Origin: Steinernema hermaphroditum
Taxonomy: Eukaryota > Nematoda > Chromadorea > Rhabditida > Steinernematidae
Reading direction: 5' to 3'
Assembly (NCBI GenBank): GCA_030435675.1
Contig: JAUCMV010000026.1
Span: 1 to 38,592, forward strand
Length of the DNA: 38,592 nt
Shown: positions 13,383 to 25,572 of the stretch, one piece after another
How the letters are laid out: every line of letters begins with the position of its first letter
How positions within the stretch are numbered: position 1 is the stretch's first letter
Program-made: the position numbers and the translations under genes
The notes under the pieces: model-generated
Databases searched by the model: none
What the model saw: only the letters and a program-made list of their open reading frames with translations
What the model was told of the DNA's origin: nothing

Positions 13383-13557
13383 CGTGCAGTTCTACAAGAT
13401 CCAATCATAAAAATGCTATGGTACTTTGGAGCAGGAGGGTCAGATGCAGAGCTCTTTGTGATGAACAAGGGCCCTATCTGTCTCGAATTGAAAGTTTTGC
13501 AGGAAACTAAGATAGTCCACAGTAATCCGAACGGGAATAGGCGCGTTCGATCAGGCT
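13383..13557 (+). repeat. 175-bp monomer with chimeric TTTGTG/ATGAAC segment
   Basis: The variable segment reads CTCTTTGTGATGAACAAGGG at 13452-13471: the left part of the TTTGTGTGAGC type joined to the right part of the TTTGTATGAAC type with one extra base. With the 174-bp CCCTATCTG junction, anchor spacing is 175 bp. Confidence 0.88.
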
Positions 13558-14465
13558 CGTGCAGTTCTACAAGATCCAATCATAAAAATGCTATGGTACT
13601 TTGGAGCAGGAGGGTCAGATGCAGAGCTCTTTGCATGAACAAGGGCCTATCTGTCTCGAATTGAAAGTTTTGCAGGAAACTAAGATAGTCCACAGTAATC
13701 CCAACGGGAATAGGCGCGTTCGATCAGGCTCGTGCAGTTCTACAAGATCCAATCATAAAAATGCTATGGTACTTTGGAGCAGGAGGGTCAGATGCAGAGC
13801 TCTTGGTGTGAGCAAGGGCCCTGCTGTCTCGAATTGAAAGTTTTGCAGGAAACTAAGATAGTCCACAGGAATTCCAACGAGAATAGGCGCGTTCGATCAG
13901 GCTCGTGCAGTTCTACAAGATCCAATCATAAAAATGCTATGGTATTTTGGAGCAGGAGGGTCAGATGCAGAACTCTTTGCATGAACAAGGCCCTATCTGT
14001 CTCGAATTGAAAGTTTTGCAGGAAACTAAGATAGTCCACAGTAATCCGAACGGGAATAGGCGCGTTCGATCAGGCTCGTGCAGTTCTACAAGAAACAATC
14101 ATAAAAATGCTATGGTACTTTGGAGCAGGAGGGTCAGATGCAGAGCTCTTTGCATGAACAAGGCCCTATCTGTCTCGAATTGAAAGTTTTGCAGGAAACT
14201 AAGATAGTCCACAGTAATCCGAACGGGAATAGGCGCGTTCGATCAGGCTCGTGCAGTTCTACAAGATCCAATCATAAAAATGCTATGGTACTTTGGAGCA
14301 GGAGGGTCAGATGCAGAGCTCTTGGTGTGAGCAAGGGCCCTGCTGTCTCGAATTGAAAGTTTTGCAGGAAACTAAGATAGTCCACAGTAATCCCAACGGG
14401 AATAGGCGCGTTCGATCAGGCTCGTGCAGTTCTACAAGATCCAATCATAAAAATGCTATGGTACT

Positions 14466-15161
14466 TTGGAGCAGGAGGGTCAGATGCAGAGCTCTTGGTG
14501 TGAGCAAGGGCCCTAGCTGTCTCGAATTGAAAGTTTTGCAGGAAACTAAGATAGTCCACAGTAATCCCAACGGGAATAGGCGCGTTCGATCAGGCTCGTG
14601 CAGTTCTACAAGATCCAATCATAAAAATGCTATGGTACTTTGGAGCAGGAGGGTCAGATGCAGAGCTCTTGGTGTGAGCAAGGGCCCTAGCTGTCTCGAA
14701 TTGAAAGTTTTGCAGGAAACTAAGATAGTCCACAGTAATCCCAACGGGAATAGGCGCGTTCGATCAGGCTCGTGCAGTTCTACAAGATCCAATCATAAAA
14801 ATGCTATGGTACTTTGGAGCAGGAGGGTCAGATGCAGAGCTCTTGGTGTGAGCAAGGGCCCTAGCTGTCTCGAATTGAAAGTTTTGCAGGAAACTAAGAT
14901 AGTCCACAGTAATCCCAACGGGAATAGGCGCGTTCGATCAGGCTCGTGCAGTTCTACAAGATCCAATCATAAAAATGCTATGGTACTTTGGAGCAGGAGG
15001 GTCAGATGCAGAGCTCTTGGTGTGAGCAAGGGCCCTAGCTGTCTCGAATTGAAAGTTTTGCAGGAAACTAAGATAGTCCACAGTAATCCCAACGGGAATA
15101 GGCGCGTTCGATCAGGCTCGTGCAGTTCTACAAGATCCAATCATAAAAATGCTATGGTACT
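14466..15161 (+). repeat. Run of four consecutive 174-bp GGTGTGAGC/CCCTAGCTG monomers
   Basis: Four successive monomers share the rarer pairing GGTGTGAGC with CCCTAGCTG. Each is 174 bp, so the reading frame stays aligned and a long conceptual frame (14293-15195) appears. The next copy (near 15190) has the singular TTTGAGTGAAC. The run suggests recent local amplification of one 174-bp copy. Confidence 0.85.
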
Positions 15162-18100
15162 TTGGAGCAGGAGGGTCAGATGCAGAGCTCTTTGAGTGAA
15201 CAAGGGCCCTAGCTGTCTCGAATTGAAAGTTTTGCAGGAAACTAAGATAGTCCACAGTAATCCGAACGGGAATAGGCGCGTTCGATCAGGCTCGTGCAGT
15301 TCTACAAGATCCAATCATAAAAATGCTATGGTACTTTGGAGCAGGAGGGTCAGATGCAGAGCTCTTGGTGTGAGCAAGGGCCCTGCTGTCTCGAATTGAA
15401 AGTTTTGCAGGAAACTAAGATAGTCCACAGTAATCCCAACGGGAATAGGCGCGTTCGATCAGGCTCGTGCAGTTCTACAAGATCCAATCATAAAAATGCT
15501 ATGGTACTTTGGAGCAGGAGGGTCAGATGCAGAGCTCTTGGTGTGAGCAAGGGCCCTGCTGTCTCGAATTGAAAGTTTTGCAGGAAACTAAGATAGTCCA
15601 CAGTAATCCCAACGGGAATAGGCGCGTTCGATCAGGCTCGTGCAGTTCTACAAGATCCGATCATAAAAATGCTATGGTACTTTGGAGCAGGAGGGTCAGA
15701 TGCAGAGCTCTTGGTGTGAGCAAGGGCCCTGCTGTCTCGAATTGAAAGTTTTGCAGGAAACTAAGATAGTCCACAGTAATCCCAACGGGAATAGGCGCGT
15801 TCGATCAGGCTCGTGCAGTTCTACAAGATCCAATCATAAAAATGCTATGGTACTTTGGAGCAGGAGGGTCAGATGCAGAGCTCTTGGTGTGAGCAAGGGC
15901 CCTAGCTGTCTCGAATTGAAAGTTTTGCAGGAAACTAAGATAGTCCACAGTAATCCCAACGGGAATAGGCGCGTTCGATCAGGCTCGTGCAGTTCTACAA
16001 GATCCGATCATAAAAATGCTATGGTACTTTGGAGCAGGAGGGTCAGATGCAGAGCTCTTGGTGTGAGCAAGGGCCCTGCTGTCTCGAATTGAAAGTTTTG
16101 CAGGAAACTAAGATAGTCCACAGTAATCCCAACGGGAATAGGCGCGTTCGATCAGGCTCGTGCAGTTCTACAAGATCCAATCATAAAAATGCTATGGTAC
16201 TTTGGAGCAGGAGGGTCAGATGCAGAGCTCTTGGTGTGAGCAAGGGCCCTAGCTGTCTCGAATTGAAAGTTTTGCAGGAAACTAAGATAGTCCACAGTAA
16301 TCCCAACGGGAATAGGCGCGTTCGATCAGGCTCGTGCAGTTCTACAAGATCCAATCATAAAAATGCTATGGTACTTTGGAGCAGGAGGGTCAGATGCAGA
16401 GCTCTTGGTGTGAGCAAGGGCCCTGCTGTCTCGAATTGAAAGTTTTGCAGGAAACTAAGATAGTCCACAGTAATCCCAACGGGAATAGGCGCGTTCGATC
16501 AGGCTCGTGCAGTTCTACAAGATCCAATCATAAAAATGCTATGGTACTTTGGAGCAGGAGGGTCAGATGCAGAGCTCTTGGTGTGAGCAAGGGCCCTAGC
16601 TGTCTCGAATTGAAAGTTTTGCAGGAAACTAAGATAGTCCACAGTAATCCCAACGGGAATAGGCGCGTTCGATCAGGCTCGTGCAGTTCTACAAGATCCA
16701 ATCATAAAAATGCTATGGTACTTTGGAGCAGGAGGGTCAGATGCAGAGCTCTTTGCATGAACAAGGGCCCTATCTGTCTCGAATTGAAAGTTTTGCAGGA
16801 AACTAAGATAGTCCACAGTAATCCGAACGGGAATAGGCGCGTTCGATCAGGCTCGTGCAGTTCTACAAGATCCAATCATAAAAATGCTATGGTACTTTGG
16901 AGCAAGAGGGTCAGATGCAGAGCTCTTGGTGTGAGCAAGGGCCCTGCTGTCTCGAATTGAAAGTTTTGCAGGAAACTAAGATAGTCCACAGTAATCCCAA
17001 CGGGAATAGGCGCGTTCGATCAGGCTCGTGCAGTTCTACAAGATCCAATCATAAAAATGCTATGGTACTTTGGAGCAGGAGGGTCAGATGCAGAGCTCTT
17101 TGTGTGAACAAGGGCCCTAGCTGTCTCGAATTGAAAGTTTTGCAGGAAACTAAGATAGTCCACAGTAATCCCAACGGGAATAGGCGCGTTCGATCAGGCT
17201 CGTGCAGTTCTACAAGATCCGATCATAAAAATGCTATGGTACTTTGGAGCAGGAGGGTCAGATGCAGAGCTCTTGGTGTGAGCAAGGGCCCTGCTGTCTC
17301 GAATTGAAAGTTTTGCAGGAAACTAAGATAGTCCACAGTAATCCGAACGGGAATAGGCGCGTTCGATCAGGCTCGTGCAGTTCTACAAGATCCAATCATA
17401 AAAATGCTATGGTACTTTGGAGCAGGAGGGTCAGATGCAGAGCTCTTGGTGTGAGCAAGGGCCCTGCTGTCTCGAATTGAAAGTTTTGCAGGAAACTAAG
17501 ATAGTCCACAGTAATCCCAACGGGAATAGGCGCGTTCGATCAGGCTCGTGCAGTTCTACAAGATCCAATCATAAAAATGCTATGGTACTTTGGAGCAGGA
17601 GGGTCAGATGCAGAGCTCTTGGTGTGAGCAAGGGCCCTGCTGTCTCGAATTGAAAGTTTTGCAGGAAACTAAGATAGTCCACAGTAATCCCAACGGGAAT
17701 AGGCGCGTTCGATCAGGCTCGTGCAGTTCTACAAGATCCAATCATAAAAATGCTATGGTACTTTGGAGCAGGAGGGTCAGATGCAGAGCTCTTTGTATGA
17801 ACAAGGGCCCTATCTGTCTCGAATTGAAAGTTTTGCAGGAAACTAAGATAGTCCACAGTAATCCGAACGGGAATAGGCGCGTTCGATCAGGCTCGTGCAG
17901 TTCTACAAGATCCAATCATAAAAATGCTATGGTACTTTGGAGCAGGAGGGTCAGATGCAGAGCTCTTGGTGTGAGCAAGGGCCCTGCTGTCTCGAATTGA
18001 AAGTTTTGCAGGAAACTAAGATAGTCCACAGTAATCCCAACGGGAATAGGCGCGTTCGATCAGGCTCGTGCAGTTCTACAAGATCCAATCATAAAAATGC

Positions 18101-20560
18101 TATGGTACTTTGGAGCAGGAGGGTCAGATGCAGAGCTCTTGGTGTGAGCAAGGGCCCTGCTGTCTCGAATTGAAAGTTTTGCAGGAAACTAAGATAGTCC
18201 ACAGTAATCCCAACGGGAATAGGCGCGTTCGATCAGGCTCGTGCAGTTCTACAAGATCCAATCATAAAAATGCTATGGTACTTTGGAGCAGGAGGGTCAG
18301 ATGCAGAGCTCTTGGTGTGAGCAAGGGCCCTGCTGTCTCGAATTGAAAGTTTTGCAGGAAACTAAGATAGTCCACAGTAATCCCAACGGGAATAGGCGCG
18401 TTCGATCAGGCTCGTGCAGTTCTACAAGATCCAATCATAAAAATGCTATGGTACTTTGGAGCAGGAGGGTCAGATGCAGAGCTCTTGGTGTGAGCAAGGG
18501 CCCTGCTGTCTCGAATTGAAAGTTTTGCAGGAAACTAAGATAGTCCACAGTAATCCCAACGGGAATAGGCGCGTTCGATCAGGCTCGTGCAGTTCTACAA
18601 GATCCAATCATAAAAATGCTATGGTACTTTGGAGCAGGAGGGTCAGATGCAGAGCTCTTTGTATGAACAAGGGCCCTAGCTGTCTCGAATTGAAAGTTTT
18701 GCAGGAAACTAAGATAGTCCACAGTAATCCAACGGGAATAGGCGCGTTCGATCAGGCTCGTGCAGTTCTACAAGATCCAATCATAAAAATGCTATGGTAC
18801 TTTGGAGCAGGAGGGTCAGATGCAGAGCTCTTGGTGTGAGCAAGGGCCCTAGCTGTCTCGAATTGAAAGTTTTGCAGGAAACTAAGATAGTCCACAGTAA
18901 TCCCAACGGGAATAGGCGCGTTCGATCAGGCTCGTGCAGTTCTACAAGATCCAATCATAAAAATGCTATGGTACTTTGGAGCAGGAGGGTCAGATGCAGA
19001 GCTCTTGGTGTGAGCAAGGGCCCTGCTGTCTCGAATTGAAAGTTTTGCAGGAAACTAAGATAGTCCACAGTAATCCCAACGGGAATAGGCGCGTTCGATC
19101 AGGCTCGTGCAGTTCTACAAGATCCAATCATAAAAATGCTATGGTACTTTGGAGCAGGAGGGTCAGATGCAGAGCTCTTGGTGTGAGCAAGGGCCCTGCT
19201 GTCTCGAATTGAAAGTTTTGCAGGAAACTAAGATAGTCCACAGTAATCCCAACGGGAATAGGCGCGTTCGATCAGGCTCGTGCAGTTCTACAAGATCCGA
19301 TCATAAAAATGCTATGGTACTTTGGAGCAGGAGGGTCAGATGCAGAGCTCTTGGTGTGAGCAAGGGCCCTGCTGTCTCGAATTGAAAGTTTTGCAGGAAA
19401 CTAAGATAGTCCACAGTAATCCCAACGGGAATAGGCGCGTTCGATCAGGCTCGTGCAGTTCTACAAGATCCAATCATAAAAATGCTATGGTACTTTGGAG
19501 CAGGAGGGTCAGATGCAGAGCTCTTGGTGTGAGCAAGGGCCCTGCTGTCTCGAATTGAAAGTTTTGCAGGAAACTAAGATAGTCCACAGTAATCCCAACG
19601 GGAATAGGCGCGTTCGATCAGGCTCGTGCAGTTCTACAAGATCCAATCATAAAAATGCTATGGTACTTTGGAGCAGGAGGGTCAGATGCAGAGCTCTTGG
19701 TATGAGCAAGGGCCCTGCTGTCTCGAATTGAAAGTTTTGCAGGAAACTAAGATAGTCCACAGTAATCCCAACGGGAATAGGCGCGTTCGATCAGGCTCGT
19801 GCAGTTCTACAAGATCCAATCATAAAAATGCTATGGTACTTTGGAGCAGGAGGGTCAGATGCAGAGCTCTTGGTATGAGCAAGGGCCCTGCTGTCTCGAA
19901 TTGAAAGTTTTGCAGGAAACTAAGATAGTCCACAGTAATCCCAACGGGAATAGGCGCGTTCGATCAGGCTCGTGCAGTTCTACAAGATCCAATCATAAAA
20001 ATGCTATGGTACTTTGGAGCAGGAGGGTCAGATGCAGAGCTCTTTGTATGAACAAGGGCCCTATCTGTCTCGAATTGAAAGTTTTGCAGGAAACTAAGAT
20101 AGTCCACAGTAATCCCAACGGGAATAGGCGCGTTCGATCAGGCTCGTGCAGTTCTACAAGATCCAATCATAAAAATGCTATGGTACTTTGGAGCAGGAGG
20201 GTCAGATGCAGAGCTCTTTGTATGAACAAGGGCCCTAGCTGTCTCGAATTGAAAGTTTTGCAGGAAACTAAGATAGTCCACAGGAATCCCAACGGGAATA
20301 GGCGCGTTCGATCAGGCTCGTGCAGTTCTACAAGATCCAATCATAAAAATGCTATGGTACTTTGGAGCAGGAGGGTCAGATGCAGAGCTCTTGGTATGAG
20401 CAAGGGCCCTGCTGTCTCGAATTGAAAGTTTTGCAGGAAACTAAGATAGTCCACAGTAATCCCAACGGGAATAGGCGCGTTCGATCAGGCTCGTGCAGTT
20501 CTACAAGATCCAATCATAAAAATGCTATGGTACTTTGGAGCAGGAGGGTCAGATGCAGAG

Positions 20561-20567
20561 CTTCTTT
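20561..20567 (+). repeat. CTTCTTT one-base insertion, shared with 24037-24043
   Basis: The monomer reads GCAGAGCTTCTTTGTATGAGC where others read GCAGAGCTCTTTGTATGA; one T is inserted. The same insertion occurs at 24037-24043, 3,476 bp (20 monomers) away. These are the only two I found, so common descent by long-range copying is more likely than recurrence. Confidence 0.85.
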
Positions 20568-21850
20568 GTATGAGCAAGGGCCCTAGCTGTCTCGAATTGA
20601 AAGTTTTGCAGGAAACTAAGATAGTCCACAGTAATCCCAACGGGAATAGGCGCGTTCGATCAGGCTCGTGCAGTTCTACAAGATCCAATCATAAAAATGC
20701 TATGGTACTTTGGAGCAGGAGGGTCAGATGCAGAGCTCTTTGTATGAGCAAGGGCCCTAGCTGTCTCGAATTGAAAGTTTTGCAGGAAACTAAGATAGTC
20801 CACAGGAATTCCAACGAGATTAGGCGCGTTCGATCAGGCTCGTGCAGTTCTACAAGATCCAATCATAAAAATGCTATGGTACTTTGGAGCAGGAGGGTCA
20901 GATGCAGAGCTCTTTGTATGAACAAGGCCCTATCTGTCTCGAATTGAAAGTTTTGCAGGAAACTAAGATAGTCCACAGTAATCCCAACGGGAATAGGCGC
21001 GTTCGATCAGGCTCGTGCAGTTCTACAAGATCCAATCATAAAAATGCTATGGTACTTTGGAGCAGGAGGGTCAGATGCAGAGCTCTTGGTATGAGCAAGG
21101 GCCCTAGCTGTCTCGAATTGAAAGTTTTGCAGGAAACTAAGATAGTCCACAGTAATCCCAACGGGAATAGGCGCGTTCGATCAGGCTCGTGCAGTTCTAC
21201 AAGATCCAATCATAAAAATGCTATGGTACTTTGGAGCAGGAGGGTCAGATGCAGAACTCTTTGTATGAACAAGGCCCTATCTGTCTCGAATTGAAAGTTT
21301 TGCAGGAAACTAAGATAGTCCACAGTAATCCCAACGGGAATAGGCGCGTTCGATCAGGCTCGTGCAGTTCTACAAGATCCAATCATAAAAATGCTATGGT
21401 ACTTTGGAGCAGGAGGGTCAGATGCAGAGCTCTTGGTATGAGCAAGGGCCCTAGCTGTCTCGAATTGAAAGTTTTGCAGGAAACTAAGATAGTCCACAGT
21501 AATCCCAACGGGAATAGGCGCGTTCGATCAGGCTCGTGCAGTTCTACAAGATCCAATCATAAAAATGCTATGGTACTTTGGAGCAGGAGGGTCAGATGCA
21601 GAGCTCTTTGTATGAACAAGGGCCCTATCTGTCTCGAATTGAAAGTTTTGCAGGAAACTAAGATAGTCCACAGTAATCCCAACGGGAATAGGCGCGTTCG
21701 ATCAGGCTCGTGCAGTTCTACAAGATCCAATCATAAAAATGCTATGGTACTTTGGAGCAGGAGGGTCAGATGCAGAGCTCTTGGTATGAGCAAGGGCCCT
21801 AGCTGTCTCGAATTGAAAGTTTTGCAGGAAACTAAGATAGTCCACAGTAA

Positions 21851-21858
21851 TCCAACGG
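21851..21858 (+). repeat. AATCCAACGGG one-base deletion, shared with 18729
   Basis: The second variable segment reads AGTAATCCAACGGG with one C missing. The same deletion occurs at about 18727-18734, 18 monomers to the left across the A/transition boundary. Each shifts the frame within an otherwise ordinary monomer. Confidence 0.8.
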
Positions 21859-23139
21859 GAATAGGCGCGTTCGATCAGGCTCGTGCAGTTCTACAAGATC
21901 CAATCATAAAAATGCTATGGTACTTTGGAGCAGGAGGGTCAGATGCAGAACTCTTTGGTATGAACAAGGGCCCTATCTGTCTCGAATTGAAAGTTTTGCA
22001 GGAAACTAAGATAGTCCACAGTAATCCCAACGGGAATAGGCGCGTTCGATCAGGCTCGTGCAGTTCTACAAGATCCAATCATAAAAATGCTATGGTACTT
22101 TGGAGCAGGAGGGTCAGATGCAGAACTCTTTGTATGAACAAGGGCCCTATCTGTCTCGAATTGAAAGTTTTGCAGGAAACTAAGATAGTCCACAGTAATC
22201 CCAACGGGAATAGGCGCGTTCGATCAGGCTCGTGCAGTTCTACAAGATCCAATCATAAAAATGCTATGGTACTTTGGAGCAGGAGGGTCAGATGCAGAGC
22301 TCTTGGTATGAGCAAGGGCCCTGCTGTCTCGAATTGAAAGTTTTGCAGGAAACTAAGATAGTCCACAGTAATCCCAACGGGAATAGGCGCGTTCGATCAG
22401 GCTCGTGCAGTTCTACAAGATCCAATCATAAAAATGCTATGGTACTTTGGAGCAGGAGGGTCAGATGCAGAGCTTTTGGTATGAGCAAGGGCCCTGCTGT
22501 CTCGAATTGAAAGTTTTGCAGGAAACTAAGATAGTCCACAGGTAATCCCAACGGGAATAGGCGCGTTCGATCAGGCTCGTGCAGTTCTACAAGATCCAAT
22601 CATAAAAATGCTATGGTACTTTGGAGCAGGAGGGTCAGATGCAGAGCTCTTGGTATGAGCAAGGGCCCTGCTGTCTCGAATTGAAAGTTTTGCAGGAAAC
22701 TAAGATAGTCCACAGTAATCCCAACGGGAATAGGCGCGTTCGATCAGGCTCGTGCAGTTCTACAAGATCCAATCATAAAAATGATATGGTACTTTGGAGC
22801 AGGAGGGTCAGATGCAGAACTCTTTGTATGAACAAGGCCCTATCTGTCTCGAATTGAAAGTTTTGCAGGAAACTAAGATAGTCCACAGGAATCCCAACGG
22901 GAATAGGCGCGTTCGATCAGGCTCGTGCAGTTCTACAAGATCCAATCATAAAAATGCTATGGTACTTTGGAGCAGGAGGGTCAGATGCAGAACTCTTTGT
23001 ATGAACAAGGCCCTATCTGTCTCGAATTGAAAGTTTTGCAGGAAACTAAGATAGTCCACAGGAATCCCAACGGGAATAGGCGCGTTCGATCAGGCTCGTG
23101 CAGTTCTACAAGATCCAATCATAAAAATGATATGGTACT

Positions 23140-23313
23140 TTGGAGCAGGAGGGTCAGATGCAGAGCTCTTGGTGTATGAACAAGGGCCCTATCTGTCTCG
23201 AATTGAAAGTTTTGCAGGAAACTAAGATAGTCCACAGGAAATCCAACGAGAATAGGCGCGTTCGATCAGGCTCGTGCAGTTCTACAAGATCCAATCATAA
23301 AAATGATATGGTA
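23140..23313 (+). repeat. Monomer with chimeric GGTG/TATGAAC segment
   Basis: The variable segment at 23166-23183 reads GCTCTTGGTGTATGAACA: a GCTCTTGGTG start as in subarray A joined to the TATGAAC end of the TTTGTATGAAC type, with two extra bases. It is the only GGTGT seen right of 19.53 kb. It is either a remnant of subarray A or a slip within the two-type array. Confidence 0.8.
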
Positions 23314-25572
23314 CTTTGGAGCAGGAGGGTCAGATGCAGAGCTCTTTGTATGAACAAGGGCCCTATCTGTCTCGAATTGAAAGTTTTGCAGGAAACTAAG
23401 ATAGTCCACAGGAATTCCAACGGGAATAGGCGCGTTCGATCAGGCTCGTGCAGTTCTACAAGATCCAATCATAAAAATGCTATGGTACTTTGGAGCAGGA
23501 GGGTCAGATGCAGAACTCTTTGTATGAACAAGGCCCTATCTGTCTCGAATTGAAAGTTTTGCAGGAAACTAAGATAGTCCACAGGAATCCCAACGGGAAT
23601 AGGCGCGTTCGATCAGGCTCGTGCAGTTCTACAAGATCCAATCATAAAAATGATATGGTACTTTGGAGCAGGAGGGTCAGATGCAGAGCTTTTGGTATGA
23701 GCAAGGGCCCTAGCTGTCTCGAATTGAAAGTTTTGCAGGAAACTAAGATAGTCCACAGGAATTCCAACGGGAATAGGCGCGTTCGATCAGGCTCGTGCAG
23801 TTCTACAAGATCCAATCATAAAAATGCTATGGTACTTTGGAGCAGGAGGGTCAGATGCAGAGCTTTTGGTATGAGCAAGGGCCCTAGCTGTCTCGAATTG
23901 AAAGTTTTGCAGGAAACTAAGATAGTCCACAGGAATCCCAACGGGAATAGGCGCGTTCGATCAGGCTCGTGCAGTTCTACAAGATCCAATCATAAAAATG
24001 CTATGGTACTTTGGAGCAGGAGGGTCAGATGCAGAGCTTCTTTGTATGAACAAGGGCCCTAGCTGTCTCGAATTGAAAGTTTTGCAGGAAACTAAGATAG
24101 TCCACAGTAATCCCAACGGGAATAGGCGCGTTCGATCAGGCTCGTGCAGTTCTACAAGATCCAATCATAAAAATGATATGGTACTTTGGAGCAGGAGGGT
24201 CAGATGCAGAGCTCTTTGTATGAACAAGGGCCCTAGCTGTCTCGAATTGAAAGTTTTGCAGGAAACTAAGATAGTCCACAGTAATCCCAACGGGAATAGG
24301 CGCGTTCGATCAGGCTCGTGCAGTTCTACAAGATCCAATCATAAAAATGATATGGTACTTTGGAGCAGGAGGGTCAGATGCAGAGCTTTTTGTATGAACA
24401 AGGCCCTTTCTGTCTCGAATTGAAAGTTTTGCAGGAAACTAAGATAGTCCACAGGAATCCCAACGGGAATAGGCGCGTTCGATCAGGCTCGTGCAGTTCT
24501 ACAAGATCCAATCATAAAAATGCTATGGTACTTTGGAGCAGGAGGGTCAGATGCAGAGCTTTTGGTATGAGCAAGGGCCCTGCTGTCTCGAATTGAAAGT
24601 TTTGCAGGAAACTAAGATAGTCCACAGGAATCCCAACGGGAATAGGCGCGTTCGATCAGGCTCGTGCAGTTCTACAAGATCCAATCATAAAAATGATATG
24701 GTACTTTGGAGCAGGAGGGTCAGATGCAGAACTCTTTGTATGAACAAGGCCCTATCTGTCTCGAATTCAAAGTTTTGCAGGAAACTAAGATAGTCCACAG
24801 GAAATCCAACGAGAGTAGGCGCGTTCGATCAGGCTCGTGCAGTTCTACAAGATCCAATCATAAAAATGCTATGGTACTTTGGAGCAGGAGGGTCAGATGC
24901 AGAACTCTTTGTATGAACAAGGCCCTATCTGTCTCGAATTGAACGTTTTGCAGGAAACTAAGATAGTCCACAGGAATCCCAACGGGAATAGGCGCGTTCG
25001 ATCAGGCTCGTGCAGTTCTACAAGATCCAATCATAAAAATGATATGGTACTTTGGAGCAGGAGGGTCAGATGCAGAGCTTTTGGTATGAGCAAGGGCCCT
25101 GCTGTCTCGAATTGAAAGTTTTGCAGGAAACTAAGATAGTCCACAGGAATCCCAACGGGAATAGGCGCGTTCGATCAGGCTCGTGCAGTTCTACAAGATC
25201 CAATCATAAAAATGATATGGTACTTTGGAGCAGGAGGGTCAGATGCAGAGCTTTTGGTATGAGCAAGGGCCCTAGCTGTCTCGAATTGAAAGTTTTGCAG
25301 GAAACTAAGATAGTCCACAGTAAATCCAACGGGAATAGGCGCGTTCGATCAGGCTCGTGCAGTTCTACAAGATCCAATCATAAAAATGCTATGGTACTTT
25401 GGAGCAGGAGGGTCAGATGCAGAACTCTTTGTATGAACAAGGGCCCTATCTGTCTCGAATTGAAAGTTTTGCAGGAAACTAAGATAGTCCACAGGAAATC
25501 CAACGGGAATAGGCGCGTTCGATCAGGCTCGTGCAGTTCTACAAGATCCAATCATAAAAATGATATGGTACT

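Larger units (their letters stand above)
6410..17870 (+). repeat. Zone of AATCCGAACGG-marked monomers
   Basis: About thirteen monomers read AATCCGAACGGG instead of AATCCCAACGGG in the second variable segment, for example near 6413, 7454, 9359, 11268, 12659, 12831, 13527, 14046, 14219, 15262, 16823, 17342 and 17863. The allele is confined to the middle of subarray A and often occurs with TTTGCATGAAC or AGCAAGAGGG alleles in the same or adjacent copies. Confidence 0.8.
5939..19302 (+). repeat. Zone of GATCCGATC-marked monomers
   Basis: Eleven monomers carry GATCCGATC in place of GATCCAATC at positions 17-25. The motif begins at 5939, 7500, 8193, 9752, 11487, 11660, 13225, 15654, 16001, 17216 and 19294. 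Spacings are 9, 4, 9, 10, 1, 9, 14, 2, 7 and 12 monomers. I saw none outside these limits. The A-to-G change creates a CpG and a second GATC. Confidence 0.88.
1..19623 (+). repeat. Subarray A: homogeneous left-hand subfamily
   Basis: About 113 monomers, most differing by only a few bases. The dominant type reads AGAGCTCTTGGTGTGAGCAA followed by GGGCCCTGCTG (173 bp). It is interspersed with TTTGTATGAAC, TTTGTGTGAGC and GGTGTGAAC types and with 174-bp CCCTAGCTG or CCCTATCTG junctions. Nearly every copy keeps a SacI site (GAGCTC) and an ApaI site (GGGCCC). Position 34 is C (ATGCTATGG) throughout, and AGTAATCCCAACGGGAATA is the usual second variable segment. GGTGTGAGC is seen last at 19526-19534. 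The homogeneity suggests recent or ongoing amplification by unequal exchange or conversion. Confidence 0.93.
19624..22750 (+). repeat. Transition subarray between A and B
   Basis: Eighteen monomers. From 19699 onward the GGTGTGAGC allele is replaced entirely by GGTATGAGC. TTTGTATGAAC copies tend to alternate with GGTATGAGC copies, notably from 20.9 to 22.3 kb, an early dimeric pattern. Right-hand alleles then enter one at a time: AGGAATCCC (20281), the GGCCCTATCTG junction (about 20927), GAACTC (about 21254) and GCTTTTGGTATGAGC (22472). ATGATATGG first appears at the start of subarray B (about 22783). Confidence 0.85.

Noticed and set aside
13376..13579. Minus-strand ORFs of 67-68 codons (also near 20485, 21875, 23961, 33138, 33489, 34707 and 35229)
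   Set aside because: Antisense shadows of the monomer that appear only where a length variant or indel removes the usual stop. They carry no independent coding signal.
21231..22337. Longest open frame, 368 codons, resembling a protein with 58-residue repeats
   Set aside because: It is open because most of the monomers here are 174 bp and the exceptions cancel, including a one-base deletion at 21851 and a one-base insertion near 21957. The same peptide in neighbouring copies is broken, and there is no unique start or end domain.
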